Position numbers and translations under genes: made by a program | Source of the DNA: Sporolactobacillus sp. STSJ-5 | GTDB lineage: Bacteria; Bacillota; Bacilli; Bacillales; Sporolactobacillaceae | Length of the DNA: 64,000 nt | Assembly (NCBI RefSeq): GCF_024385605.1 | Contig: NZ_JANFOJ010000003.1 | Location: forward strand, 1 to 64,000 | Direction of reading: 5' to 3' | Notes under the pieces: generated by a model | What the model was told of the DNA's origin: nothing | Seen by the model: the letters and a program-made list of their open reading frames with translations, nothing else | Databases searched by the model: none | Shown: piece after piece, positions 53,107 to 61,822 of the stretch | Position numbering within the stretch: the first letter of the stretch is position 1 | Layout: each line of letters starts with the position of its first letter

Positions 53107-54630
53107 ATGGGTGAATTTGAAAAGGTTCGAAAACATTTTAACACAAAGATTACTCCGGAAATGAAAAAGTTCGTTGACGAATGTGTATTGACATCAAGCA
53201 GATATATCTTTACCCATCGCAGCGGCCGCCATCAGTATGGATACTGTACTCATTGCCAAAAGGACTTTGAGAACAAAGAAACGCTGAAACACGGTAGCGT
53301 CATAACATGCCCTGAATGCGGGTCGAAATGTCATGTAAGAGCAAGTGGCAAGGGACACAAACACCTTAGAGATTTCGCTTATTTTGTCTATTATGATAAA
53401 TCGATTCACGATGATAAATCTATTGTGGCCAAGGGATATTTCGTTGAACGTGATTACTCAGGAGATATTCGATCAGTAGAAACAGGCTATCAAATTCATG
53501 CGGTGTATCTGTTTTGCCCTGGCGAGAAGGGCATCATGTATCAATTGAATACTTGGTCTAAGCGGTGGGAAAGTCACAAATCCGTTTATCCACTCAGACG
53601 AACGACAATGGCCGGCATGAAAAACTGTGTATCACTAGAAAGCATTTCAAAGGCAGTAAGAGGTACGCCCTTTCAATACAGCACATGGGAAAAATATAGT
53701 GATGATGACTTTGTAAGATTCTTTTCACTAGCCGCACAATACCCATCTGTTGAATATTTAACGAAAATTGGTTTCGGAGAAGCGATTGAAGCAAAACTTC
53801 GTGGATGGCCAAATTATGGATCAATCAATTGGCGCGGGAAGAGTATTCAACAGGTGCTTAGATTGCCGAAGCAAATGATCAAACCGGTCATTCGTTCACA
53901 AGAGAAAATAAACTTGCAAACGTTAAGAATGATTCAAATGGCTTGCAAGGATGGATCGAAATTCACCACTGATGAGGTAATAAAAATAGTTCAAGGAATA
54001 GGCGGCTCTATTGATCCGAATGATTTAGGCAAAGCTTCAAAGCCATTTACAATACGAAAAACACTGAACTATTTAAAAAAGCAAACAGAGAAAGATAAAC
54101 AATTTTATAATTCTCCAGCTGGTGTTCTCTATATGCTAGCCGATTATCAAAGATTTTGTAAGGAACTCGGAATGGATCTGAATGATGAGTATATCCATTT
54201 CCCGCCGCATCTTCGCCGGCAGCATAACAACCTTATGAAACAAGTGGAAGTACAGCGGGATGCATTGCTTGATAAAAAGATTTTAAAACGATACCGCGCG
54301 CTTAAAAGGTATATTTTCTTAGCCAACGATTTGATGATACGTCCGGCAAAAAGCGCGCAAGAACTAATATCCGAAGGAGAAAAGCTTCATCATTGCGTGG
54401 GAACTTACGTTAAGTCTTATGCAGATGGAGAGACAAATATTTTATTTGTCAGACGCAAATCAGCACCGGATGTTCCGTATGTAACGGTTGAAGTCAGAGG
54501 AAACGAAATCCGGCAGGCTTATGGTCATAATGATACGTTGCCCACGTCAATGGTTAAGAAATTTCTTGATGAATTTTCAATGACTAAATTAAACCGAAAA
54601 TATGAAAAGAGGGAATCGCTATGGGCATGA
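53107..54630 (+). CDS. PcfJ-like protein
   Basis: A 507-residue protein named after conjugative plasmid PcfJ. It has an N-terminal zinc ribbon (CTHCQKDF ... CPECGSKC, about 44-75) and a conserved C-terminal block containing EKLHHCVGTYVKSYADGE and RQAYGHND. The ATG at 53107 follows AAAGGAG; the GTG at 53089 is before this site. The PcfK-PcfJ pair recurs in mobile elements; the biochemical role is unknown. Confidence 0.75.
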   Translation: MGEFEKVRKHFNTKITPEMKKFVDECVLTSSRYIFTHRSGRHQYGYCTHCQKDFENKETLKHGSVITCPECGSKCHVRASGKGHKHLRDFAYFVYYDKSIHDDKSIVAKGYFVERDYSGDIRSVETGYQIHAVYLFCPGEKGIMYQLNTWSKRWESHKSVYPLRRTTMAGMKNCVSLESISKAVRGTPFQYSTWEKYSDDDFVRFFSLAAQYPSVEYLTKIGFGEAIEAKLRGWPNYGSINWRGKSIQQVLRLPKQMIKPVIRSQEKINLQTLRMIQMACKDGSKFTTDEVIKIVQGIGGSIDPNDLGKASKPFTIRKTLNYLKKQTEKDKQFYNSPAGVLYMLADYQRFCKELGMDLNDEYIHFPPHLRRQHNNLMKQVEVQRDALLDKKILKRYRALKRYIFLANDLMIRPAKSAQELISEGEKLHHCVGTYVKSYADGETNILFVRRKSAPDVPYVTVEVRGNEIRQAYGHNDTLPTSMVKKFLDEFSMTKLNRKYEKRESLWA

Positions 54631-55544
54631 ATGATGTTGCGACACGGACGCCAGTCATGATCGCCGCCGAGATCAACAGCATCAAAGAGCAGACGCGCAA
54701 ATTGCTGATCGTGAACAGCATAGAGATTGGGCGGCGTCTGTCCGAGGCGAAGTCGTTACTTCCGCATGGTGAGTGGGGCAAATGGTTGGAAGAGAGCGTG
54801 GATTATTCACAGCGCACGGCCAACAACCTCATGAAGGTATTTCAGCAGTACGGTGACGATCAATTAGGACTTTTCGGAACAAGTTTAAATTCGCAAACGT
54901 TTGCGAATTTGAGCTACAGCCAAGCGGTTGCCTTGCTTAGTGTTCCTAGTGATGAACGTGAAAATTTTGTAGAAGAGAACCATGTTGAAGAAATGTCTGC
55001 CCGTGAGTTGCAAAAAGCAATTAAGGAAAAAGAGAATTTGCAGAAACAACTGGACGCTGAACGCGCCAAAACGCAAGAGAAAGAAAAGCAGTATCAGAAC
55101 AAAGCAGAGGCTCTGAAAAAGCAGCTTGAAGTGTCTGAGCGGTTGCATGATGAACTTGAGGCAGCTCGGAAGTCCGGAAATGAAGAAGAAGTAAACAAGT
55201 TGCGGGAAACGATCGATCAGAGCAATAAACAGGCAAAGAAATTCGAAGCACAGGTTAATCTGTTACAGCAACAATTAAAAGAGAAGCCTATCGACGTCCC
55301 GCCAGCTCCAGAGGTTGTTGAGAAGATTCCTGATGAAGTGGTGGCAGAAATGGCGGAACTTAGGAGAGCGGATACTCAAGGTAGGAAAGAAACAATTGAA
55401 TTCAAACTTCGTTTCGATCAGTTAGTGAGTGGATTTAGCGATTTGCTCTTGTCACTGGCCGACATTCCCGATCCGGAACTAAAGAAAAAATACGGACAGG
55501 CAGTGCATGGCCTGATCATGAAGATGGATGAAAGGGTAAAGTGA
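54621..55544 (+). CDS. DUF3102-domain coiled-coil protein
   Basis: A 307-residue protein. The first 130 residues match the DUF3102 group (IVNSIEIGRRLSEAKSLLPHGEWGKWLEE, read as parts), related to phage/plasmid DNA-handling proteins. Residues about 130-235 form a long coiled coil rich in E, K and Q. The C-terminus is helical. It overlaps PcfJ by ten bases. A mid-gene inverted sequence TCGCAAACG/CGTTTGCGA (about 54892-54908) is noted. Confidence 0.72.
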   Translation: MGMNDVATRTPVMIAAEINSIKEQTRKLLIVNSIEIGRRLSEAKSLLPHGEWGKWLEESVDYSQRTANNLMKVFQQYGDDQLGLFGTSLNSQTFANLSYSQAVALLSVPSDERENFVEENHVEEMSARELQKAIKEKENLQKQLDAERAKTQEKEKQYQNKAEALKKQLEVSERLHDELEAARKSGNEEEVNKLRETIDQSNKQAKKFEAQVNLLQQQLKEKPIDVPPAPEVVEKIPDEVVAEMAELRRADTQGRKETIEFKLRFDQLVSGFSDLLLSLADIPDPELKKKYGQAVHGLIMKMDERVK

Positions 55545-55630
55545 TTACGCACAAAATAGTGCATGATGGCGCTAACATGCGTTTTATAGGGCGTATTTAA
55601 TAGCCAGTGATGACGGTGAGGTGAATTCGA

Positions 55631-56107
55631 TTGTCAGAGGAACTGAAGAGCCCGATTGTAGTGTTTAAATGCAGCACCAAGCTATTCAAGCATCCGCATA
55701 GGGTCGGAGATACCCTAGAAAATGATGGACACACTTATTTGATCATTGGTATTAACAACTACGTTCTGTATGGACAACACTTGACTATTTGGTTCACTTG
55801 CCAGGATTTAAATCAAATGAATTATGCAGACAGCGAACGAGTTTGGACACCTGTTGAACATTGGCAGGAGGTGTTAACAAGATGCAAATATGATGATGTT
55901 CGGTTGAAAGAAGCAACTACTCTGGGACGCGTATTCCTATTGGAGGGCACGTGGGTTAAAGCAATTGAATACTCGGACATAGAGATTGATGGAACGGATA
56001 TAGAAGTTAGCTTCTATGCTAAGCCGATATTTCCGATTAGCCGCAAAGAAGCTCGAGCAAAACTATTTGAAGAGCGGCGGAAGAAGCTGCGGATTGAGTT
56101 GGCATGA
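55631..56107 (+). CDS. Phage protein of unknown function (158 aa)
   Basis: TTG start eight bases after GAGGTG. Mixed alpha/beta composition with a PHRVGDTLENDGHTYLIIGI strand-rich start and a charged C-terminal helix. No family recognised. Confidence 0.6.
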   Translation: MSEELKSPIVVFKCSTKLFKHPHRVGDTLENDGHTYLIIGINNYVLYGQHLTIWFTCQDLNQMNYADSERVWTPVEHWQEVLTRCKYDDVRLKEATTLGRVFLLEGTWVKAIEYSDIEIDGTDIEVSFYAKPIFPISRKEARAKLFEERRKKLRIELA

Positions 56108-56148
56108 ACGGCGCAGTTGACAGCAATAGCGAAGAAAGGGATGGACGT

Positions 56149-56310
56149 ATGGCACATTATGAATTGGAATTTTGTTTTCCAAATCAGCCCAAAATAATTC
56201 TAAAAGCCTTTGTTTCTGCCGGAAATGAAAAGGAAGCAAAGGATAGATTTGAAAAAGATTATCCAAATTTAATTGGTTGTAAGATTTTAAAAACCAAATT
56301 AGACAGCTAA
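56149..56310 (+). CDS. Small phage protein (53 aa)
   Basis: Start MAHYELEFCF behind AAAGGG; an ATG at 56104 overlapping the previous stop would add 15 residues. The KEAKDRFEKDYPNL helix follows two strands. Unknown. Confidence 0.55.
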   Translation: MAHYELEFCFPNQPKIILKAFVSAGNEKEAKDRFEKDYPNLIGCKILKTKLDS

Positions 56311-56327
56311 TACGAAGGAGGTAGGTC

Positions 56328-56627
56328 ATGGACAGATTAACAGAGAAAACGATTGGCTGCTTTAAATATGATTTGAAAAATTTTAAACATAAGCCGAGAG
56401 AGTTCAACGATTACGACGCTTTCTATGCTTATCAGCTTGCTGTTAAGCGATTAGGCGAACTTGAAGATGCAAACGAGCCAAGATCAATTGAACAATGGGG
56501 AGAAGATGACGGAGATTGCCTGTGGTGGAGTTTTCCGATCGTTGAACCACCTTACTGTGGAAAGCCGCTAGACAGCGATTTTCCTAAACACGTTACCCAT
56601 TTTACGAGATTAATTGTTCCAGAATAA
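56328..56627 (+). CDS. Phage protein of unknown function (99 aa)
   Basis: Begins MDRLTEKTIGCFKYD, a start common among phage-encoded proteins that precede small accessory ORFs. Contains a CLWWSFPIVEPPYCG segment. Strong GAAGGAGGT site. Unknown. Confidence 0.6.
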   Translation: MDRLTEKTIGCFKYDLKNFKHKPREFNDYDAFYAYQLAVKRLGELEDANEPRSIEQWGEDDGDCLWWSFPIVEPPYCGKPLDSDFPKHVTHFTRLIVPE

Positions 56628-56676
56628 AAATAAATTATGTCGCATTCCGACACTATGGCGAAGGAGTGAAACGAGA

Positions 56677-56865
56677 TTGCAAGAGATTGAGACAAAGCAA
56701 TATCTCAAGTGGAATGATAAATTTGGTGATCAGAACATGTTTATGGAAGGCAAGGACGATGACATTTTCTATGTGCAATGGGATGAAAACGGCGAGCAGC
56801 ATCCGTCAATGATATCCCGTGAAAAGCTGATTCAATTTGCGAAGATGTTGGAGGACAAGCACTGA
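56677..56865 (+). CDS. Small phage protein (62 aa)
   Basis: TTG start eight bases after AAGGAGTGA. Acidic, ends REKLIQFAKMLEDKH. Unknown. Confidence 0.55.
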   Translation: MQEIETKQYLKWNDKFGDQNMFMEGKDDDIFYVQWDENGEQHPSMISREKLIQFAKMLEDKH

Positions 56866-56895
56866 TAATACTGATAAAATGGAGGTAGGGATAAA

Positions 56896-57093
56896 TTGGA
56901 AAAATCCTTGAGGATTAAGAAAATCGAGGTTCCGATCATTAACGGAAAAGCAGAGTTAAAAGACGATGGACTTTACATTGTGAGCGGCGGGAAGATTGTC
57001 ATGTATCCGCTGCCGGAATACGGAACTGTTGAAATTAAAAGTCATGCAGGCAAAGCGGATCATCCGCTATATCATGTCTTTGCCGAAAAATAA
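56896..57093 (+). CDS. Small phage protein (65 aa)
   Basis: TTG start behind GGAGGTAGGG. Mostly beta-strand pattern (GLYIVSGGKIVMYPLP). Unknown. The operon is closed by the next terminator. Confidence 0.55.
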   Translation: MEKSLRIKKIEVPIINGKAELKDDGLYIVSGGKIVMYPLPEYGTVEIKSHAGKADHPLYHVFAEK

Positions 57094-57120
57094 ATAAGCC
57101 TAGCCTAACCGGAGAGAACG

Positions 57121-57166
57121 GAGGCACTTACTTAACGCATATGCGCTGAGTAGTGCCTCTTTTTTA
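57121..57166 (+). terminator. Terminator in the prophage early operon
   Basis: GAGGCACT (57121-57128) pairs with AGTGCCTC (57152-57159), extended inward, then six T residues. Confidence 0.85.
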
Positions 57167-57190
57167 TTTTCTGAAAAGGAGCGATCGACA

Positions 57191-57334
57191 ATGATTGTCC
57201 ATTACAAAGGCAAAAAACGCAATAAGAAAATGCGAGATGGCAAGCCGCTTACTGAGGAAGACATCAAGCGGCTGATGAATATCGATACACCCATTTATCA
57301 CAGAACCAAGGGTGGAGCATGGAAACAAAAGTAA
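57191..57334 (+). CDS. Small phage protein (47 aa)
   Basis: Begins MIVHYKGKKRNKK, ends GGAWKQK; very basic. AAAAGGAGC precedes the ATG. It lies between the early terminator and the sigma-like gene. Unknown. Confidence 0.6.
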   Translation: MIVHYKGKKRNKKMRDGKPLTEEDIKRLMNIDTPIYHRTKGGAWKQK

Positions 57335-57349
57335 AGGAGATGCGGCGGG

Positions 57350-57817
57350 ATGAGCATGCGCAAATTGGTTTATGAATACAAGCAATCAATTCGGAAGATG
57401 AAAGTAGCTTATGAAGCCGCGGATCCGGAAGATAAGAAGATCATTGGCGGAATGATCAGAGACATGGAATACGCGGTGAAGTGGATGGAGAGTGGGCGGG
57501 ATCCGGAGCGGAAACACGCTGATGCGGACAAAAGCCGCGTTTATTATTATGATCCAGCCATACTTAATGAAATTGGGAAGTCATTGTACATTCATGGCTG
57601 GCACCATAATCCGGACAATGATGAGCGGGTAAGCAGCTTTCTTGGGGCACATCTCACGAAGCGGGAAGAAGATGTTTACCGGCTTTACATTGGAGAAGGA
57701 TTGAGTATGGCAAAGATCGGTGAATTGTTACATATTGCGAAGACGAGCGTGCAGAACTTGGTGGAGCGGGCGGAGAAGAAAGTCTGTGCGGAGAAGGAAC
57801 AGGTACGGTTGTTTTAA
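57350..57817 (+). CDS. Sigma-70-like/ArpU-type phage late regulator
   Basis: A 155-residue protein with a C-terminal region-4-like HTH (about 105-145; LTKREEDVYRLYIGEGLSM, then KIGELLHIAKTSVQNLVERA). Such proteins sit before the packaging genes of Gram-positive phages and are thought to switch on late transcription. The N-terminus is helical and charged. Start behind AAAGGAG. It is the last gene before an AT-rich gap. Confidence 0.75.
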   Translation: MSMRKLVYEYKQSIRKMKVAYEAADPEDKKIIGGMIRDMEYAVKWMESGRDPERKHADADKSRVYYYDPAILNEIGKSLYIHGWHHNPDNDERVSSFLGAHLTKREEDVYRLYIGEGLSMAKIGELLHIAKTSVQNLVERAEKKVCAEKEQVRLF

Positions 57818-57838
57818 ACAAATGCACTTTTATATTAA

Positions 57839-58078
57839 TCATTTAACTGATTTTTTTTTTTTATAATTTAAGTAAGCCCATTTGGAAAGATAAAACAAAA
57901 CAAATGCAACGAGTTGCCAATCCAAAGAAATTAAATATGATATATCCGAGTGATAAAAGTACATAAATAACGTCACCATCCAATTAATTATTAGTCTGGA
58001 CAAGCAAACAAAAAAATATTCCTTGTGGTACGAAATCCCAATATAGTGAAGAAAAGTTTGTTTATAGGGTACTAACAT
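57839..58078 (-). CDS. Possible small membrane protein on the opposite strand (79 aa)
   Basis: An AT-rich minus-strand frame with two hydrophobic segments (about 22-43 and 47-68) and a KKKKSVK tail, in the 330-base gap after the late regulator. No ribosome site is visible before its ATG. It could be a lysogenic conversion gene or a chance ORF. Confidence 0.35.
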   Translation of the reverse strand: MLVPYKQTFLHYIGISYHKEYFFVCLSRLIINWMVTLFMYFYHSDISYLISLDWQLVAFVLFYLSKWAYLNYKKKKSVK

Positions 58079-58097
58079 TATATTTTATGTAATTAGT

Positions 58098-58126
58098 AGA
58101 ACAAACGTTCTCTTTTTGATATGATA
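58098..58126 (+). promoter_or_regulatory. SOS (LexA/DinR) box and promoter region in the prophage
   Basis: AGAACAAACGTTCT (58098-58111) has the perfect GAAC-N4-GTTC core of the Gram-positive SOS box. It is 10 bases upstream of a TATGAT (58120-58125) -10-like element before the next gene. Confidence 0.6.
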
Positions 58127-58146
58127 TTCAAAAGGAGATGGTTAAA

Positions 58147-58377
58147 ATGTCTGACTGCTCATTTCATGAAAAAGTTCTTTTCGCAAAGAAACAAATTGAT
58201 GATCCTGAATGTGAAATGTTTGATGTGCCAGTTGATGGACTTATTGAAGTGTCGAAAGCAACTGTGGATGAAGGCGTATTTACAGAAGATATGTTTAGCG
58301 AAAATGGATTGGACATAATTAAATTTCTGGACTTGATTAGAAACATGGAAGAGAAAAGGAAGAAAAAGAATCAGTAA
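58147..58377 (+). CDS. Unknown acidic 76-aa protein in an autonomous SOS-box unit
   Basis: Not recognised. The protein begins MSDCSFHEKVLFAKKQ, is acidic in the middle and ends in a lysine-rich helix (EEKRKKKNQ). The ATG at 58147 lies nine bases after AAAGGAG; an ATG at 58138 abuts that site. It has its own SOS-box promoter and terminator, so it is expressed separately from the head genes, like a moron. An induction, antirepressor or host-takeover role is possible but only inferred. Confidence 0.6.
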   Translation: MSDCSFHEKVLFAKKQIDDPECEMFDVPVDGLIEVSKATVDEGVFTEDMFSENGLDIIKFLDLIRNMEEKRKKKNQ

Positions 58378-58380
58378 TGT

Positions 58381-58402
58381 AGCGCTCTTCGGAGTGCTTT
58401 TA
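58381..58402 (+). terminator. Terminator of the SOS-box unit
   Basis: AGCGCTC-TTCG-GAGTGCT (58381-58398), a UUCG-capped hairpin, followed by TTTT. Confidence 0.8.
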
Positions 58403-58435
58403 TTATGCCAAAATTTAAGGAGAGGTTGAACGGAG

Positions 58436-58744
58436 ATGGCAGGTAAAAATAAACCATATGACATCCATATCGATTCTGTTTCTAGTATTCCTGATATTCT
58501 CTTAGGCGGTCAGAAACTACATGATGGCAGACATGGATTAATTGATTTTCGAATGCATTGGCACACGAATGAAGAGATCATACATGAAACTGAATGGCGA
58601 GCGCTTTTTGCAGAATCACAGTTTGATAAATTAGTTTTAACTTTCATCAAAGGTGTTGGGGAAGGCGCAAAGGCCTATAATGTTCCTTCGGATGTTAACA
58701 CGTGTGAAGAAGCTGAAAGATGGTTGAATAGTCATGACCGTTAA
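58436..58744 (+). CDS. Phage protein of unknown function (102 aa)
   Basis: Strong AAGGAGAGG site. Contains HWHTNEEIIHETEWRALF. Overlaps the HNH gene by 11 bases, so it probably belongs to the late packaging operon. No family recognised. Confidence 0.6.
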   Translation: MAGKNKPYDIHIDSVSSIPDILLGGQKLHDGRHGLIDFRMHWHTNEEIIHETEWRALFAESQFDKLVLTFIKGVGEGAKAYNVPSDVNTCEEAERWLNSHDR

Positions 58745-59039
58745 CTTCTACACTAGGTCATGTTGGAAACACAAGCGTAAGCGAGTGCTAAGGCGTGACG
58801 GTTACCTCTGCCAAGAGTGCAAGCGGTACGGTAAGTCACGTGAAGCACAGATGGTTCACCACTGTTATCCGTATGAGGATTATCCAGAGTATGCATTAGC
58901 TGACTGGAACCTAATTAGCATGTGCAATGGTCATGGTGATGCGATGCATGATCGTAAGACTGGCAAGCTTACAACATTGGGAAAGTACTGGAAAGAGCGT
59001 GCGACAAAGAGGAGGGAGCAAGATGCAGGACATGTATGA
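58734..59039 (+). CDS. HNH endonuclease
   Basis: A 101-residue phage HNH nuclease: zinc cysteines in CQEC, the HH pair in MVHHCYPYEDYP, then an LISMCNGHGDAMHDR block. Adjacent to terminase genes, where such enzymes assist DNA packaging of HK97-type phages. The start relies on overlap with the upstream gene. Confidence 0.9.
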   Translation: MTVNFYTRSCWKHKRKRVLRRDGYLCQECKRYGKSREAQMVHHCYPYEDYPEYALADWNLISMCNGHGDAMHDRKTGKLTTLGKYWKERATKRREQDAGHV

Positions 59040-59196
59040 TACTGTGTGGAGAATCGAGTCGGCATTGATTGGTAATCCACTCAAAGATAAACTTACTGAA
59101 GTGTTCAGACAACCATCGTTGACTGATCGGCAGGAGCAATTGATTGAGAAGAAGCAAGCGTTTCGTAAGTTTGTTTGTACGATGAGTGAGGAGTGA
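59023..59196 (+). CDS. Small phage protein (57 aa)
   Basis: ATG behind AGAGGAGGG; overlaps the HNH gene end. Helical, charged. Unknown. Confidence 0.55.
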   Translation: MQDMYDTVWRIESALIGNPLKDKLTEVFRQPSLTDRQEQLIEKKQAFRKFVCTMSEE

Positions 59197-59201
59197 TCAA
59201 C

Positions 59202-59396
59202 GTGAGTACAGTACTCAAAACGATTCAAAATCAACTTAATCGAGTGAACAATGATATTGAGTATGAAGAGCGGAGCAGACTTGGCATACTCGAAGAACTA
59301 CAAGGCAATGAATCGCGTTTGAAATCGCTAAAAGAACAGCGTGATGAACTGACAACATTCTTGGCAGAGAACAATCCCCCCCACCCTGAGCAGTGA
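59202..59396 (+). CDS. Small coiled-coil phage protein (64 aa)
   Basis: GTG start eight bases after GAGGAG. Nearly all heptad-like (NQLNRVNNDIEYEER, ELQGNESRLKSLKEQRDEL). Unknown function. Confidence 0.55.
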   Translation: MSTVLKTIQNQLNRVNNDIEYEERSRLGILEELQGNESRLKSLKEQRDELTTFLAENNPPHPEQ

Positions 59397-59479
59397 CGAC
59401 GGGCGGCATGGAGACCGGTGTATGGAACTCTTTCCAATAGAGCGGGTTTCCAAAAACTTTTTTTCGGGAGGTGAGAGGC

Positions 59480-59830
59480 ATGACGAAAGCAGCATCAAAA
59501 GAGACAATCAAGCGGCGAACGATCGAGGATATGAAAAAGCTCGGTGTTCACAAAACCCAGTATAATCGCTTGATTGACATCTATTCGGAACTCGTTCATC
59601 AGTATCTTGAATTAACAATTCAGTTTGAAGAAGGCGGCTATCAATTCCAGGTTGAGACCGACCAAGGCGGCGCGAAAAAATCACCTATAGTTGCAACCCT
59701 GGAGAACCTAAGAAAAGACATTTTGGCATATTCGGACCGGTTGTGTCTCTCGCCGAAAGCATTTGAAAATGTGACAGCAGAGACTGGAAAGAAATCCGTG
59801 CTTGCTGAAGCACTTAAAAATCTTTCATGA
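59480..59830 (+). CDS. Phage terminase small subunit (P27 family)
   Basis: DNA-recognition part of the packaging motor. The 116 residues fit P27-type small subunits: a basic N-terminus, [21 protein letters not shown], and a C-terminal [12 protein letters not shown] motif. The ATG at 59480 follows GGGAGGTGAG. It overlaps the large subunit by four bases. Confidence 0.85.
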   Translation: MTKAASKETIKRRTIEDMKKLGVHKTQYNRLIDIYSELVHQYLELTIQFEEGGYQFQVETDQGGAKKSPIVATLENLRKDILAYSDRLCLSPKAFENVTAETGKKSVLAEALKNLS

Positions 59831-61545
59831 AGAAATTCCCGAATTATGATGCGGTCATCGAATATGCCAAAAGTGTTGCAAAGGGAAAGAAAGTCGCATG
59901 TAAAGAATTAGTCCAAGCATGTGAACGATTTTTAAAAGACCTGGAAAATAAAAAGTGGGAGTTCAAGCCGAAGGATGCCGAGTTTGTCATTGGCATCATT
60001 GAGAAAACGTTTGTTCATGATCAGGGTGAAAAACTTGATGGTACGCCTCTTCGGGGGCTTCCGTTTTTGCTTGAGCCATGGCAAAAATTTATTGTTTATA
60101 ATCTGCTTGGATTCTACCAGACAGGAACAAAACTCAGACGCTTCAAAGAGGCGTTTATTTTTATACCCAGAAAAAATGGGAAGACGCGATTTGTCGGCGC
60201 ACTGTCCTGGGCCTTGTCTCTGCTGAACCGCCGCTCAGGTTCAAAAATCTATATCACGTCAGCTGTCCTTGATCAGTCGTTGCAGAGTTTCAATTTTATT
60301 TTGTTTAACCTCAAGAACATGGGTGAAGAGGACAACTTTAGAGTGCTCGACAACAACCAGGAGCACAGTATTACCGGCGAACTTGGAGATGGATCACTAT
60401 ACGTCAAGGCGCTGGCCGCCAACCCGGATAAGCAAGATTCGCTCAACTGTAATATCGGGATTGCAGATGAAATGCACGCCTATAAAACGCCGAAACAGTA
60501 CAACATCATCAAAGAGGCGATGAAAGCCTACAGCAATAAGCTGATGATTGGAATCACGACCGCCGGCGATGATATGACGAGCTTCTGCTATCAGCGTTTG
60601 CAGTACTGCTTGAAAATCCTTGCCGGCACGATCACCGATGATGCCTATTTCGTATTTATCGCAAAGGCGGAGGAAGCGAAGAACGGCGACGTGGATTATA
60701 CGAATCCGGAGCAACATGAAAAGGCGAATCCGAATTATGGTGTGACGATCCGGCCGGAAGATATGATCAATGACGCGCTGCAGGCGCAGAACGATCCGCA
60801 GCAGCGGAAAGACTTTTTTGCCAAATCACTGAATGTGTATACTGCCGCTGTTAAAGCTTACTTTAATATTGACGAGTTTAGAGCGAGCGATCGGCAATAT
60901 GAATGGGCACTGAGCCAGCTGGCCAAAGCGCCGATTCAATGGTATGGCGGTGCGGATTTATCGAAGATGCACGACTTAACCGCGGGTGCTTTGTATGGTG
61001 TGTACAAAGATGTGGATATCGCTATTACACACGCATGGTTCCCGATTGTTGCTGCAAAAGCCAAAGCGGAGGAGGACAACATTCCACTGTTTGGCTGGAA
61101 GGATGATGGATGGCTGGACATGTGCAATACACCAACCGTCAACCATTCCGACATTGTGAATTGGTTTGTGAAAATGAAGCATGCCGGATTCAAGATCAAG
61201 CAAGTTGGTTTTGACCGCAAGTTCAGCCGTGAATTCTATTTGGCCATGAAATCGAAGGGCTTTAAGATTATTGATCAGCCGCAATATTTTTACAAGAAGT
61301 CTGAAGGATTCCGGCATATTGAAAAGAAAGCGAAAGACGGAAAACTCTATTATCTGCATTCGCAGGCTTATGAATATTGCGTGCAGAACGTGGCGGCCGT
61401 TGAAAAAACGGATGATATGGTTCAATACGAAAAAGTACTACCGACGCAACGAATCGACTTGTTCGACGCGTCGGTTTTTGCTGCAATCCGAATGCTTGAA
61501 AATATGGAAAAGAAAACAGAAGCATCAAAATGGTTGGAAGGGTGA
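59827..61545 (+). CDS. Phage terminase large subunit
   Basis: ATPase/nuclease of the packaging motor (Terminase_1, HK97-like). The 572 residues have the Walker A-like IPRKNGKT, the Walker B/DE box in [10 protein letters not shown], a motif-III-like GITTAGD and nuclease aspartates in [14 protein letters not shown] and QVGFDRKFS and a late FDASVFAA. Complete. It starts in the overlap with the small subunit. Confidence 0.95.
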   Translation: MKKFPNYDAVIEYAKSVAKGKKVACKELVQACERFLKDLENKKWEFKPKDAEFVIGIIEKTFVHDQGEKLDGTPLRGLPFLLEPWQKFIVYNLLGFYQTGTKLRRFKEAFIFIPRKNGKTRFVGALSWALSLLNRRSGSKIYITSAVLDQSLQSFNFILFNLKNMGEEDNFRVLDNNQEHSITGELGDGSLYVKALAANPDKQDSLNCNIGIADEMHAYKTPKQYNIIKEAMKAYSNKLMIGITTAGDDMTSFCYQRLQYCLKILAGTITDDAYFVFIAKAEEAKNGDVDYTNPEQHEKANPNYGVTIRPEDMINDALQAQNDPQQRKDFFAKSLNVYTAAVKAYFNIDEFRASDRQYEWALSQLAKAPIQWYGGADLSKMHDLTAGALYGVYKDVDIAITHAWFPIVAAKAKAEEDNIPLFGWKDDGWLDMCNTPTVNHSDIVNWFVKMKHAGFKIKQVGFDRKFSREFYLAMKSKGFKIIDQPQYFYKKSEGFRHIEKKAKDGKLYYLHSQAYEYCVQNVAAVEKTDDMVQYEKVLPTQRIDLFDASVFAAIRMLENMEKKTEASKWLEG

Positions 61546-61550
61546 TCAGA

Positions 61551-61805
61551 TTGGTAAATAAAGTAACTCAAGAACAGATCAATAAAATCATGAATGAATC
61601 TGAATATAAAGTGTTTCACCGCATCTTCGGAAAGCAATGCCTTGTTGTCGCCAAGCTGCCGAATGGCTTTACAATTGTCGGCGAATCGGCTTGCGTCGAT
61701 CCCAAAAATTATGATGAACAGATCGGCGAGGATTTGGCCAAGAAACGGATTGAAGACAAGATTTGGGAACTCGAAGGCTACAAGCTGCAGTGCTCACTAT
61801 CTTGA
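61551..61805 (+). CDS. Gp49-family phage protein
   Basis: An 84-residue protein with the Gp49/66 pattern: VTQEQINKIMNESEYKV, then LPNGFTIVGESACVDPKNYD and the end KIWELEGYKLQ. The TTG at 61551 follows AAGGGTGATC. Usually placed in early regions; here it lies between terminase and portal. Function unknown. Confidence 0.8.
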   Translation: MVNKVTQEQINKIMNESEYKVFHRIFGKQCLVVAKLPNGFTIVGESACVDPKNYDEQIGEDLAKKRIEDKIWELEGYKLQCSLS

Positions 61806-61822
61806 AGGGAGGGTGATGAGCG

